NCBI GenBank assembly: GCA_013397435.1
Contig: VZRG01000031.1
Coordinates: 996,609 to 1,060,608 of the forward strand
Source: Erythrocercus mccallii
Taxonomy: Eukaryota > Chordata > Aves > Passeriformes > Dicruridae
Reading direction: 5' to 3'
DNA length: 64,000 nucleotides
The notes beneath the pieces were generated by a model. That model saw only the letters and a program-made list of their open reading frames with translations, had not been told where the DNA came from and searched no databases. Each line of letters begins with the position of its first letter. Positions within the stretch are counted from its first letter, which is position 1. Shown in pieces: positions 34,693 through 47,100 of this stretch. The position numbers were made by a program, and so were the translations under genes.

Positions 34693-37600
34693 AAAGAAAA
34701 ACACTAACATAAACCACAGAATTGATTAGATTGAGATGATTGGATCTAAGACAGCCTGAAGCCCAAAGTAGGTGTATCAGTGTTTTAGAGGAGTTCAATG
34801 CAATCTTAATTGCTTACTTTATAACAAGCAGACATTGGTGAGATACAGTGCCTGTGAAGTGACAGAAGAAATGTTTTGGCTGCTCTTTGATGTAGAGTTC
34901 AGCTGTTCTGGTTTGTAAATATAACAGAACGAAAGGATATTGTACTCAACCCACTTCAATCAAGCAAGACACTGTGGCGTCTAAACTGCCGTTCTTCCAT
35001 TGCTGAGGCTGCTGCTCAGAACAAAGACATAAAGAAAGTGAGAGAGGCAGAGGGAGAGAGGGTTGCAGAGAGAAAGACGCTTCTGCATCTTTAATAATTA
35101 GCAAAGAACAGCAATGTTTAGCCTGGAAATTATGGTACATATGCTGTCCACTTGTTCAGGACCCCTGTATCGTGAGAACAAGAAAACATTCATCATCCAC
35201 AGATGTCCGCCAGGCCCAGGTGACTGAAAATTCAATGCACAGGCTTCTCACAATGGGTCGAATGCTAATTGGGTGGCTTGGGGAGATTAGAGTAGACCTG
35301 GAGCTATTCTCTATCTGCAAAAGTCTCACAGACAATAGGGAAGTCAACATTGTCTTTCTAAAGCTCTGCTTAACTGATGCTTATCAGAAAAATTAGGACA
35401 AATAAATAATTTTTTAAATACTGCCAGTTCTTCTCTGTTTTCCTTTCCCAGTTGTTTCCCAGAGCTAGCTGGTTACTGCCTTTCCCTTTCCCTTCCTGAC
35501 TGACTTCCTATAAATAGGAAATAGGAGAAGGGAAGGGAGATTGAGAGCAGGTGGGAGAAGAGAAATTGTATATGAACTATATCAGGAAATGAGAATGGGT
35601 GCTGAGAAGCATATTTAGCCTAGTGAATCCTTCAGAAATGGAAGTAGGTTTTCTCAGTGCACTGTCTAAAAAAAAGAAATATTTATTTAAAGTTAAATGA
35701 GAATCAGGACAGTTTCAGAGATGGGCTTGAAATCCATGAAAGTGGATTTTGCTCCAATGTTTGCTTTTGTCTTGTGGGTCTGAGCTCTATGGATGTATTT
35801 TCCCTTCCACAGAACAAAAGAGCTGCATCACTGGGGATCTGCTGCTGTGTGGTGGGGTGCCGCAGACATGGATTATTTCAAAAGATCGGTCAATTCTGAC
35901 ACATCTTCTCAAGTTTATTTCCTAATGCTAAATGCTTGACTTATAAAACTGCACTTGTCAGGATTGTGCAGACATGGGCAGCATGTGGGACATAGCACAC
36001 ACCTCAGCTAAGTCCTCTTTCTTTGACAGGAATTTGATAGGGAGAGTCTACATTTCCATAAGTGGGCTACCACAGAGGTGAATCGGGCTTGATGAACTTA
36101 ATATTAATTTCACTGTGAGGATATCGGCGTGTAGTTATGAGATGAGTAAGGGTGTGCTCATTTTAGCCTTTTTTCATCCATCTTCAGGAAGTGGTCAGGG
36201 AGAAGTCTGTGTGTGTTAAGTGAGGCTGTGAATTACTACCTTGCTATCTTGTGTTTATGAGGAAATTTTCAGCACAATTGAATGTGGGATAGCTTGTTCT
36301 ACTTACAAAAAGGAGCATAAAGCACTTTTGCTCAAGCATCTTTGTCTTCCAGTGTATCTACTCAGTCATGTAGGTTTTTCTCTTTAGGGAGGCAAAACCT
36401 ACACTTGTATGGGTTTCACCCCAATATCACCCAGGTTGAAACCTGAAGTCTCAGCAAAGACGTCTTGAAATGCTGATGAGGTTAGCTCTGCCAGCATCAG
36501 CTAATCTTTTGTGGAATCTGGACCAGTTTCCAGCAAGAAAAACAGAAAAAAACCCAAACGGGGTAAATTCCCCCTTGCCTTCAGGCTTCATTATGAAAGT
36601 TCTGCAGAGCTTGAGGAACTATGTATTTTATTATTCTCTCAAATCTGCCCTTTCTAAATCACCTTATTCTGATTTAACTGCAAAAGGCATTACTATTTTG
36701 GGTTCTTCCTATGTTAAAACTGAAGCAGTAAGCTAGGGACTTTCATAAGAGACCGTTCTGAAATGTCAACAGATGGCTTGCTAATCATGTTAAAAAAATA
36801 CCCATTCCTTTTCTAAAATGGCATTTTTTTCAGTAAGTAAATCAGAAAGGAATGTTTATGATATAAAACATATTACTCACAACGTCTTTTAATTATCATA
36901 CTTAATCATCAAGGTCAGGATGATAATTGTTTCTAAAAATTAACACCTCATTTTTCTGAGATGCTTACCAAAATATACGGTCAGAAATATGAATTACTAG
37001 TCTGGAACCCAGTTAGGAAACTGCATCTTCTGTTCACTAAACTAAATGTATACTTAAATACCATGAAGCCCTTTAAAACTAAATACCTATTTAAGGCACA
37101 GTCTAATTAGTCCACTTGCTGCCTAGTAAAAGCATACTGTACCATATGCCCTAGAATAGGGTGCCATGTGGGTGTTCAGCAATGACACATATTTGCAAGT
37201 ACTTTATTATGAGATAATGCAGTGCCATTAATATATCCTAAACATGAATGTTTTTTTGTAACCTACTGGAGACAACTCTGGTTGGCAGTTAACACAAGCT
37301 ACCATGATATCTTGGCAGCAACTGCACTTCATTTGTAGAGGGATGAGCAATTCATACGGACCACCACCTTATATCATTCATGCTACTCCACAGCAGCATT
37401 TAAACATGTTCAGACTGTTCAAGCATATCTTCTGCCTAGAGACGTTCTTGCTTGCTTGCCTTCCTTTTTCTTCTTGGTCCCAGACCAGTCCTGTTCTGAA
37501 GGTTGCTTTGAAGCGATAATGGCTTATATTATAAATAGCAGGAATCAACGCAATTATTTCTTTTCCTTGATGAGATCCTTTATTAGTATCTCCAAACAGC

Positions 37601-39023
37601 AAAACCCATACAGATTAAGGCTCTGAGATCCATTACTTTTAAATCCAGGAGGAAAATTATGACAATCTTGCTCTCTGGTCACCCAAATGTGGTTCTTTGG
37701 TCCTCTTAGTCAAATGGTTTAGTGTTAGGCAGTCCTGCAAGGAGCAGGGAGTTGAACTCCAATAAAAGTTTATTCTCATTGATTTGTGAATTATTATTAA
37801 CTTGTCTTAATTTTTTTTCCAGAGGCTTGCAGCCTGTTCTGTGTGTTCCGATTAAGTTTTCAAAATTCTGCTCCCAACTGTTCTCCAGACAACGTACAAC
37901 CTTACTATAGATTTATTTGTGCACTGAGCCCACATTGAAAAGCAGTGTTTTATCATTTTTCTATCATTTACAATATTTTCTACTAGAGGCTGTTCAATTA
38001 AGAAGATTCAGTATCACAAATAAAACCAAACCAGCATGCACATTTTCAGAGATAATCACCCTGCACAGTATAAAATGAAACAATATAAGAAAAAGTCTTT
38101 ATATGAAGCAGCTGCTTACAGGAAACACTATGTGTAATCTTTGGCCATATCAGAATTTCAACTCGAGTTAGATTCACTCAAGAAGTAAGCACGTGGGAGA
38201 GAGAGATGACAGAGAGACACTCTATACTTCCAGTTCTCATTTATCACAGAAATTAATGTAATGTAAAATTCTCTACCATTCCAGAAAATGTTAATGAAGA
38301 AGTAAAAAGTAGAAACAGGGTTTTAAGGCCTGGTGTACATATTATTTTCAACAGAAGAATAATATTCTAGAAAAAACACTACAAGCCACAAATATACTAA
38401 AATACCATGTTTTTCTGGTGAATAAATAATCTTTTATTGGTGAAAAGTCTGATGCTGCACAGGCAGTGGAGTAAGAACTGCCCTGGAGAATACTGATGTC
38501 ACTGGAAGCATGCGCATGTATTCCCATGGTTCTGTAATCCAGGTAAAATCACAGAAATATCACAGATTTAATTTTAATTCAGATTTCACATTTACTATGT
38601 CTGAGTGTAGAATTCAATGAAGTGGTTCTATTTTTATATATATGTATGTGGGAGAAATATACATGTATGATGGAGCAATCACAATGGGAAAAAGTATCCA
38701 GCTGAGGATAGTGAATGTCTCCAGGACCAGGAAGTGTTGCCAGTTTCTTACCAGTTGGTCCTATTGCCACAAATAACAGTACAGACCAAACTCTGATTGT
38801 GACATTTGCTTCCAGATTTTTTTTTCTGCAGCTCTTGGAAGGATATCACTGAAGATGTGGGGCTTGTTTCTAAAATGGAAACAGCAAAACTGGGTGATGG
38901 AAATGCCTTACTGCTTTCAGTCATGCTAGTTTTTATCCTATTGGGTATTGTACAGGCACTAGTATTCAGCATATAGAAATATAAACACCCAGTGACAGCA
39001 GCTTACTTGATAAGAAAGCTAGA
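34693..39023. other. Unique non-coding DNA
   Basis: No gene recognised. It includes a GA-rich tract near 35033-35078, a purine/pyrimidine hairpin at 35479-35541 and a homeodomain-motif-rich stretch at 36.85-36.97 kb (TTTTAATTATCAT, GATGATAATTG). The open frames here (up to 96 codons) have no known motif. Confidence 0.5.
35479..35541. repeat. Purine/pyrimidine hairpin
   Basis: The inner stem is TTCCTAT (35504 on) and ATAGGAA around a two-base AA loop. Outside it the polypyrimidine CCTTTCCCTTTCCCTTCC on the left can pair with GGAGAAGGGAAGGGAGA on the right after a small bulge. It may extrude as a cruciform or simply reflect mirrored low-complexity sequence. Confidence 0.5.
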
Positions 39024-39205
39024 ATACTGGATTTTATTCCAAGCTCTTTTGTCAACACACTTGCATGGACTAAACCACTTATTTTTCTTTGACCCCAATA
39101 GCAGTCTGTAAGATAAAATCTCCCATAAGAAAGGACTATCTTTCACAAAATATGTGGATAGCACCTCTCACACCAGAGTTGTGTGAGATTTCAGTCATAG
39201 TCTCT
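39024..39205 (+). repeat. Probable MIR-type CORE-SINE relic
   Basis: The order of segments follows the MIR consensus. ACTGGATTTTATTCCAAGCTC matches the '...GGGTTCTATTCCCAGCTC' region after an A-box-side lead. CACTTGC...GACTAAACCACTTA matches the central core ('ACTTGCTGTGTGACC..GCAAATCACTTA'). TCTTTGACCCCAATAGCAGT then CTGTAAGAT matches 'TCTGTGCCTCAGTTTCC..CTGTAAAAT'. After about 30 unrelated bases, CACCTCTCACACCAGAGTTG then TGTGAGATT matches 'TACCTCACAGGGTTGTTGTGAGGATT'. MIR activity predates mammals and birds, so this would be a very old copy. Divergence is high and my comparison is from memory. Confidence 0.5.
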
Positions 39206-39667
39206 GTGTGCTCTGCTGACTGAAAACTAATTAATAGTATTGAGCTTGATATTTTCACACAGTTTAAAGGTTAGAAACTTTTTACCCTAAATAGACAGTT
39301 GAGCATTTTGGTGTCATTTTTTAAAACAGAAGTTCAGCAGTGATTCTCAAGCTTTTCTCTTCCTATTTCTTAAAAAAAAAAAAAATTATGTAGAAAATTA
39401 TAACTTGATCTTAAATATATTCCATTGTGACAGGAGGACAGATATCAGTGTCTTTTTGTTATGTGAGTTATTGATGTTTGACATTCTTTGAGGAATATTT
39501 TTCATAACCCACTGTTTCCTACCCTGTCTATCCAATTATTTAGAACAAGCAATCTGTCATTTTATTGTTTCCTTCCAATTATATAACTTTGGTGACAGTC
39601 ATGGCAGAGTATCCTCTGTAAGTAAAATCAAATCTCACTGTGGATTCCAATTCCAAGGGCTGCAGAG

Positions 39668-39703
39668 TGTTTGTACGTGTGTGCACGTGCGTGCATTGTG
39701 TGG
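39668..39703. repeat. GT-rich low-complexity tract
   Basis: Irregular (GT/GC)n sequence such as TGTACGTGTGTGCACGTGCG, alternating purine and pyrimidine, with one CACGTG E-box. Imperfect microsatellite, possibly Z-DNA prone. Confidence 0.6.
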
Positions 39704-42649
39704 AAATGGAGTGGAGGTGGAAATATTAAAACAGTTGGTGAGTATTGTTTAAAAAATAACTGCCTGTATGCACTGAAGAAGGTCCAAAAGGGAAACAAAA
39801 CGTATTTTTCTCATTCTCAGTTCTCAAAAACAGAATAGTTTTAACCTGTACAGGTAGTGGATGCTTTACTGCAAACAGTGATGACCACACTTGCCCTCAC
39901 CAAATTATACAGCAGTTCATTTATTTAACCTAAAAAATGCTATGAAAAGAAAATATTTAGTTTTCACAGTGACCATTCTGCCTGTCTGACCATCTGGGAT
40001 ATTAGTCTGTCAATAAAGCCATAAAAAGGGCCAGTCCCTTAGAGTTTGTATCAGATCAGACATTTTAAAAAAGTGAGGGACAAACAGGTTCCTCAGTTGC
40101 AGCATGTTGCTCCCTTCAAAAGCAGTTGCACAAGGTGCCGGGGTGAAGCTCACTCTATCATTTTCACTTAGTGACTGATAGAGTCAGACTGGAAATTTTC
40201 AGCCTATGTACTAAATCTGAAACTAGAAGGAAGTCTTTAGGTTGTGCCGTCTTTGTTGGTGGCAGAGGGGAGGGAAAAGCATTCAAATGGCAGTTGGGTC
40301 CAACACCAGTTAGCTAGTCAGAAAGTAGGGAACAGCAGTGAAGCTGAGAAGAAACAGCATGCAAACAGCTGCAGTGTGAGATAGAATAAGTGAGTGTCAG
40401 TGGTGTTAGATGGTAGAGCTGTATGAACACTTTCACACTCAAAGCAAAATTGTCAAGTTATCGTGTCCAATTGGGCATGGATTTCTTATTATATCACTGT
40501 GGCGCCACAAGCTGTACTGGTTGCACAGTCATAGAACCCTTAATTTAAAGAAAAAGGGGAGAAAAAAAGGAAATTAATAAAATTATTGCTTTTGTTTGAG
40601 ATATTTGAAGAAAAATTGCACTCTACTTTAAACCTATGTTAAACAAAATTATGTAAGCATATGCTTGTGATGCCATAGTGAAGTCATGTTAAATGCTTTG
40701 TTGATTCTGGGCTTCTTTCAACCATTTAAGCTGAAGTTGTTTTCATATAGTGTGTTTTTTCTTTTTCTTCTGTCTGAACATTCAATCTGTTTCAGAGTCA
40801 GCACTGGCCAAGCCAGTTCTACTGTGTATCTTACTTACACTTATAATTTGTGAAGATGTTGAGGCTTTTGAGGGCACTTCAGCAGGAGCTGATATAATGA
40901 TCAGAGATAGTTTTAATGATTACAGACCCTCTGAGGGAGCTGACCTTTTTCAACTTCACAGGGATTTTTCAGATCATTATGCAAACTTTATTAAGATTCA
41001 AAACCTTTTATCGATGATCTGGAGTTGATTTCCCTAATCTGAGAGTATACTGTTACAGTATTTCTCCTAGATGGTGCTCTTGCTTGGCCTGTATACGTCA
41101 TTTTCTAACAGAGTGTGAAAACTTATAAACTATTTACAATTTCATTTATATCATATTTCAAGAAGATTTTGATGTAGCTTTAAAAGTGGTTCAGTCCTCC
41201 AGTGTCAATATTTCAACACATTCGGTGTCACCCCAACTCCCTTCTTTCTTGCAGCTATTTGAGGTGTCCAAATGGGGTCCAATATTAGAATGCTGTTGTC
41301 CTGATATGTAGATGAGAGGTCTTTATATATGAAAAAATGCAGTGTCCCATTAACATGGACAACTAGGTCAACATGCTCACAAGTTGTTACAGATATTTAT
41401 GTCATTTTACAAAATAATTGAACCTAGAAAATAAATCATAGCTGTCAAATCAAATAGAACCCAGAAGACCCCTGAACCATGATGGTGCCCCAGACCACCA
41501 AACATTACTTTGAATGAGATGTGAGAAACAAAAAAGCTAGAAAATTTTGGGAACATAACATTTTAAAAAAGACCAAGGAGGGACAGCTAGATTGCTAACC
41601 TGTAACCTGTAAGAGGTACCAGGAGGAAAAAGCACAATGGATATTACTATGCAAATGATCCTGTCACGGAGTCCAGTGGTTTCATAAATTTCCCGGTGTT
41701 CTGCTATTGCTCCTCCTTGCTCCTCCAGCTTCTTATGCTGAAATAGAGCCCTGCATCACTAATTCTAAATAATAAAATGAGCTGAGGCTATTTCTAAACC
41801 CAGTCTAAGTTCTTTGAAGCCAATGTAGTTATGAGTACGATTTTTATTGGCTATTTCTTACCTTTTTTCTTTTTTGTGACTGATACTTCTGCTTTTGAAC
41901 ATGGTAGTAAGTATGAAAACAAATTTATCACCATGTTAAGAATGGCAGTAATTTCTATTTAAGCCAATGTACAAGTCAAGACTGTTAAGAAAATCTTAAC
42001 TTTTGCTACATTGAACTTGGGCCAGGGATCAGTAGTAAACAGGACATTTCTCAAATCTCCTACCTACCCAAATCGAAACAAAATGCAAGCCTCAGTCTCA
42101 TTAAAAGAACACTGACTGGAAATTCTCCATACTGCATGGATTTGCATGCTGGATGTAAATTTTCTAGGATGTTTTTCCAGAAATCTGCATTTAGATAGAA
42201 GTATTTTACAATGTTTAAGCCCTAAGATTTTATATGTATCTTGGCCTTTATTTTCCATTTTAGTTTGTCTGTGTGTGCTGCAAATACATAAAAGAAAAAG
42301 GGTGGGATTTATCTGACTGTTTTGGATACAAAGAATCCAGAACAAATTCCAGTATTTAAAAAAAAACTGGGGAAAAACAATCCTTCTTTAAATACTGAGC
42401 CCATATGAACTAAATATTTGCGATCCTTCAGCCAAATAGTTGACAAAGTCTTTGAGGACTCAATTCACTAAACATTAAACAATCTAAACCTGTCTTTTTC
42501 TTTCATCCACAAGAGAAATAAAACCAAAAAAACCCACAAAACAGAATAGTTTGGGAGATGCTTAGTTAATGCACTTGTCTTTCATATTCAAACTCCTACT
42601 ATTTGTTTCTTACACTTTTGCACACATTTGGAAAGCTACCTACCCCTCT

Positions 42650-42689
42650 AGCAACACATTTTTTAATGCAGCAACACGTTTTTTAATTC
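42650..42689. repeat. 20-base tandem duplication
   Basis: Two adjacent 20-base units, AGCAACACATTTTTTAATGC and AGCAACACGTTTTTTAATTC, differ at two positions. Local slippage duplication. Confidence 0.85.
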
Positions 42690-44024
42690 AGGAAAAAAAA
42701 ATTAACCTTGGCAGATTTTTTAAGGTACTAACTCTATTCCCTTGCAATTAGGTTTTCCATGATATTATAAATATTTATCTTGCATTTTTATTCCAGGCCA
42801 TTCTTCTTCTCCAGACACTGTATGTCTCTTTAGCCTGCTCCACACAAATTTCCTGTTGCCAGAGAGGCCTCAGAATTTATTTTTAATTCTGGAACTCCTT
42901 CTGTCTTCCATCTTTAGCTATCAATCTTTTGAGGTGCTGTATAGTTTAGTTTATGATATGACAATGATTTTAAACCCAGTGAGTGGCACAACTGATTCAC
43001 ATCACTGCTTGTATCTCTGCACAGTGCAATCAATAGCAGTGCACCAACTGTGGGGGCAGACACAGGCCTCCTCTGTAGTGCCACAAACAAGGAAAGAAAT
43101 TCAGCATGCCTTCTTCGGAGAGAAAAGCCATGGGCTGTCTATAAAACCAGCAGGTTTGGTCTAGACGAGCAGCCATATTCCCTGACCTCTACACAAAGAG
43201 AACATTCCCAGAGACTTGTACCACTTTCTTGCAAAGCAAAAGATAAGTTTTTCACAAAGGAAGTGGATATATTATAGCTTTCCTTGGGGAAAAAAATCAA
43301 ATCAACCTATTGAGCGGTTTTGTAGGTCAAAGAAATTGGACCTTTTCTTGCAAAATTATTTGTACATTTCTTCTTGGAAATAAATATTCCCCTCTTGTCT
43401 TTTTATATTCATGACTTCATAGAACAATCCATGGATATTTCTGAGCATATCGGAACTATCTGACCACTCAAACAACATTGCTTACATGCTAAAGGTGATG
43501 GCTCAGAGTGGGAAGTTGAGTATAGAGATCTGTTCTGTTTTGCCATAATCTCCATCTCCAACCTCAGTCACTGACAGCAGTTTTGCAATGCAAGCTGCAA
43601 GCTGAACAGGATAATTTATTCACTATAAAGCACTGTAAATCTGTACTGAATATATTCCTGGAAAGTCTAAGGCTAGTTAAAGTACACATATTCCTCTGTG
43701 TGTGGCAAGTGAAAACATTTTTAATAGCATTAGGGGCTCTAATGTGGAAGATGCAAAGTATTTTCAGCAATATGTTTTGAGCCCTTCAGTCTGAGGATGA
43801 TTGACAACTCTTAGGATCAGGCCCTCATTTTTCACCTAATAAATGAAATAATACAACAGTTTAATTTGAAATGACTTTGCCATAGACTTATTTCTCTTTC
43901 ATTATGGGTTGGATATCCACAGGATTAAATGTTCCGACTGTAGAAAGAAATTCCCCTGAATGTAAGCTTTTAAATGCCCCTTCAAACAATGATCAGATGT
44001 GGAAAGTTGAGATCTGTTTTCGGT

Positions 44025-44140
44025 GTGTGGCAGACTGGCAGCAACTGGACCTGGCTTAGAATTTCTGCCTTCACTAACAAAATTTTGTTAGTAAGTCTGC
44101 CAAAACCAGGAAATTGCTGGCAGCTTTGGTGGAAAGTGGA
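44025..44140. repeat. Long imperfect hairpin around a perfect palindrome
   Basis: The centre is ACTAACAAAATTTTGTTAGT (44073-44092), a 20-base perfect palindrome without spacer. Further out, CTGGCAGCAA on the left (44036 on) faces TTGCTGGCAG on the right (about 44114-44123), and CCTGG (44050) faces CCAGG (44106). CTGCCTT and AGTCTGCC also partly pair. The arms thus pair imperfectly over about 100 bases. It could be a decayed palindromic DNA transposon (MITE-like), a microRNA-type precursor or a small inverted duplication. No terminal target duplication is evident. Confidence 0.6.
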
Positions 44141-47100
44141 GAATTCAGTGGGTATTTGTCGTCCCAAAAGGTTTGCACTTATGAAGTGGTCTCTTGTATA
44201 ATAAAACCCTTTTGTCTGATGTAAGAGATTTCAACAGCTTGTCAGTGCTCCACAAGAAGCAGGAGAAATTTTTCAGTTGATGATGTATGCAGAGGTGATA
44301 AAGATGCTGAAATGCCATGCTTTGTGTTCTCTTGTTTGTTTGGTGTATCAAGGATATGTAAGCAAAGTGAGAAAGTAATTTAATTTGAGGTCAGCCACAG
44401 ATGTTACATGAGGCCTCATGGAATGAAAAAATGAATAATACAAAATTAAAAGTATCCATGTCTGTCTTTATAGTCTGCCTGTTTGTTTGTCACAGTGTAT
44501 TGTGTAAAGTGCTATAAAGTACAGTTTGGTAGGTCAGGTTCTTTGTGTGTTATTTGGTTTATTGATACTACTTGGTAGTGGGGAGACAAGAGATGAACCT
44601 AAGAATAAGAAGGTTTAGAATTAGTATCAGAAAGCTTTTTTTTTTTTTTTTGGCAGAAAGGTCTGCTCATCTCCCAAAGGAAGAGACAGAAATCTAGTTG
44701 CTTGATTCAAGTTCAACTTGAAGTGGACAAAGCACTCTAATGTATAGATAGAACAAGGACATCGTGTGCTCTTGAATCTTTTCCAGCTCTACGTGCTATA
44801 GGCTATCATTTATGAGTCTTTGCCACTCATGTTTGGGAGGGTAAAATTTAACCTGATGGTTGTATGCAAACATTTACAAAAAACCCCATTGTATTATTTT
44901 GCCTAAAATGATACTGTTGTGTCCTAGAAAAAAAGAAACTTATAAAAAGAAGCCAGGTTACAAGACATTATTTATTTTTCATTTGGAAATAGTGTCAAAT
45001 GGCTCACTAAAGTTTCTGAGGAGTTCTGTGGGCTTCTGTTTCTCCTGTACATAAATATTATCAGACAAAGCTCATGTGTATAAACATTCCCAGACTAGGA
45101 CTCGTTGCCAATTCAAATCCTTTTATATTGCTCTTTTCCTTATGTAGATCTAATATTCCCACTGCATTTCAGCAACACAGCAATTTCTATTTATAGTTTC
45201 TCTAGTCTATATTTGTTATAATGAATATGGATAATATATGCTCACAGAAGTTATTAATACTACTGCTATTACATGCATAGCAATTGCATGGTCCTGTTCT
45301 CTCAGGCATTCAGATGGAAAGAATAGGAGAAAAATGTTTATGTTTCTCTCCTTCATGAAAATATAACAGCAGCAGGACACCCAAAATGATGATGCCTGGA
45401 TTGCTGTGAATTGTATGTAGAAAATTTCTTTTCTCCCATGGAACACATTGTGTATCACTATTGTTCCCAACATGTATCAGGGGCTTCTTGAACATTTCAT
45501 GTTACACCTTTGAATGAGTATTCACTAACAGCACTATATCAACATTGTCAAAATCCAATCCTAATATTTGACAACATCAAAGGGAGATAGAATGCATTTG
45601 CTCTGATGGAGCTTGGACATGAGTGATGTTAGGTAGAAAGAAGGAGTGGAAGAAAAGAAGCCCTTGATATCAAAAGACTAACATTCAATGTTATTAAAAT
45701 ATCAAGCATTAACTATTAGTGAGGTTGATTTAAGCAAAGCTGAAATGTTCAGCATAGCACATTCCTAATGTGTCTGCTTAACTGAGCCAGTTTGTGTTAT
45801 TGTTGAGCTACTGTACGCAAAGAACAACTAAGGCTGCTTGTTTTGGGGTTTTTTCCTTTTTTTTTTATTCTCCTGAAAGAGTTGCAGAAAACTGGGTTGG
45901 ATGGTCTTTCTTAATGTAAGTCACTGATTAATAAAATGTGTTATAATAGGTGTGACATGCACTTTAAGACTTTCAAAGCTATGTAGTCTCCCATTAATTC
46001 AAGTGCAAATTGGAATATGGTTACATTCTGTTGAAATAAAGTGACTGAGACTTCAAGGGTCCCATTTCACTTACATTTATGAAGTTTGTGATAATTCACC
46101 ACAGCAGCAAAAACTGGCAAGAACAGAGAGATTCAATTTGGTCTCTCTTTTTCTCTCTCTCCCCGGTTTCCTAATGCTTAATAAATTTTCCAGAAGAGAG
46201 ATACACATACTATATTCTCAGGACTGTTAGTTTAAGAAATGTACTGTTTGCTTTTTTCTTTTATAAATTAATTACAGTTGAACTTTCTCTTAAATCTAGA
46301 GAAAATATTTCTGTTTGTAAAAAGGTTTTTCATACATTATGGCCTAATCCTGTATGATTTAACTCTGGCCATGATCTTTTTCTCACACTGTGGAAAAGAT
46401 GATTTCACTACAAAACTTTTTTTTCCCCCCCCCGATATACAATGTCTTTCTGGAATGATACAAGTTGTTTTTTCTTGGAGGTGCAGTACTTATGTGGGGA
46501 GAATCATGAGGAAGAGCTCAGTTTAGTTCTATTCAGCCTAGGAGCCTTTTAATCCACCCATTCTAGGTAATGAGTTTGTACCATTTGTGGGGGAGTTTTG
46601 TCTGTAATTTTATATTTTCCTCATACTTTTCTGGGTGCAATCCAATCAATGTCTAATTTCTGAAACTGACCCACTGAGAAGATTTATTTCATTATGTCTG
46701 TCCTGCAAAACAGTATTCATTCAGAAGTTTCAGGAAAGGTTATCAACATACTTCAGAAAAAGAAAATAAGCAAGAGAAGAGGTTTCCTTGAGCATTCATT
46801 TTAATATGCATGTTAAGAACACCTTGAGGTCCTGGGACAGGCTGATTTAGAGTAGTTGTGTCACAAACAAGAAAGAAAAATATTTAGAAGGCAAAATGGG
46901 TACAAATCAGTGGCCAGCTGTGGCTGTCACGTATTTACTTGAAATCAGAAAGCAAGGTACATCCCTTCATAGTTTAGAGGTAATATTTGTGCCTAAAATA
47001 AGTGAAAGTGTTAAAAATTGTTTGAGAGACAGAGCTTCCTTAATCTTCTACATTTAATTTAATATGTTGATCTCATTACACTGCACCTGTCATACCTGGT

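Larger units (their letters stand above)
39206..44024. other. Unique non-coding DNA
   Basis: No gene recognised. Minor features are a GT-rich stretch with CACGTG (39668-39703), a 12-base CpG-containing palindrome (40498-40509) and a 20-base tandem duplication (42650-42689). A plus-strand open frame at 40796-41028 is preceded by a good acceptor but has no donor, and I cannot recognise its product. Confidence 0.5.

Noticed and set aside
34547..34798. Open frame running through the N gap
   Set aside because: Contains 16 undetermined residues and translates a microsatellite.
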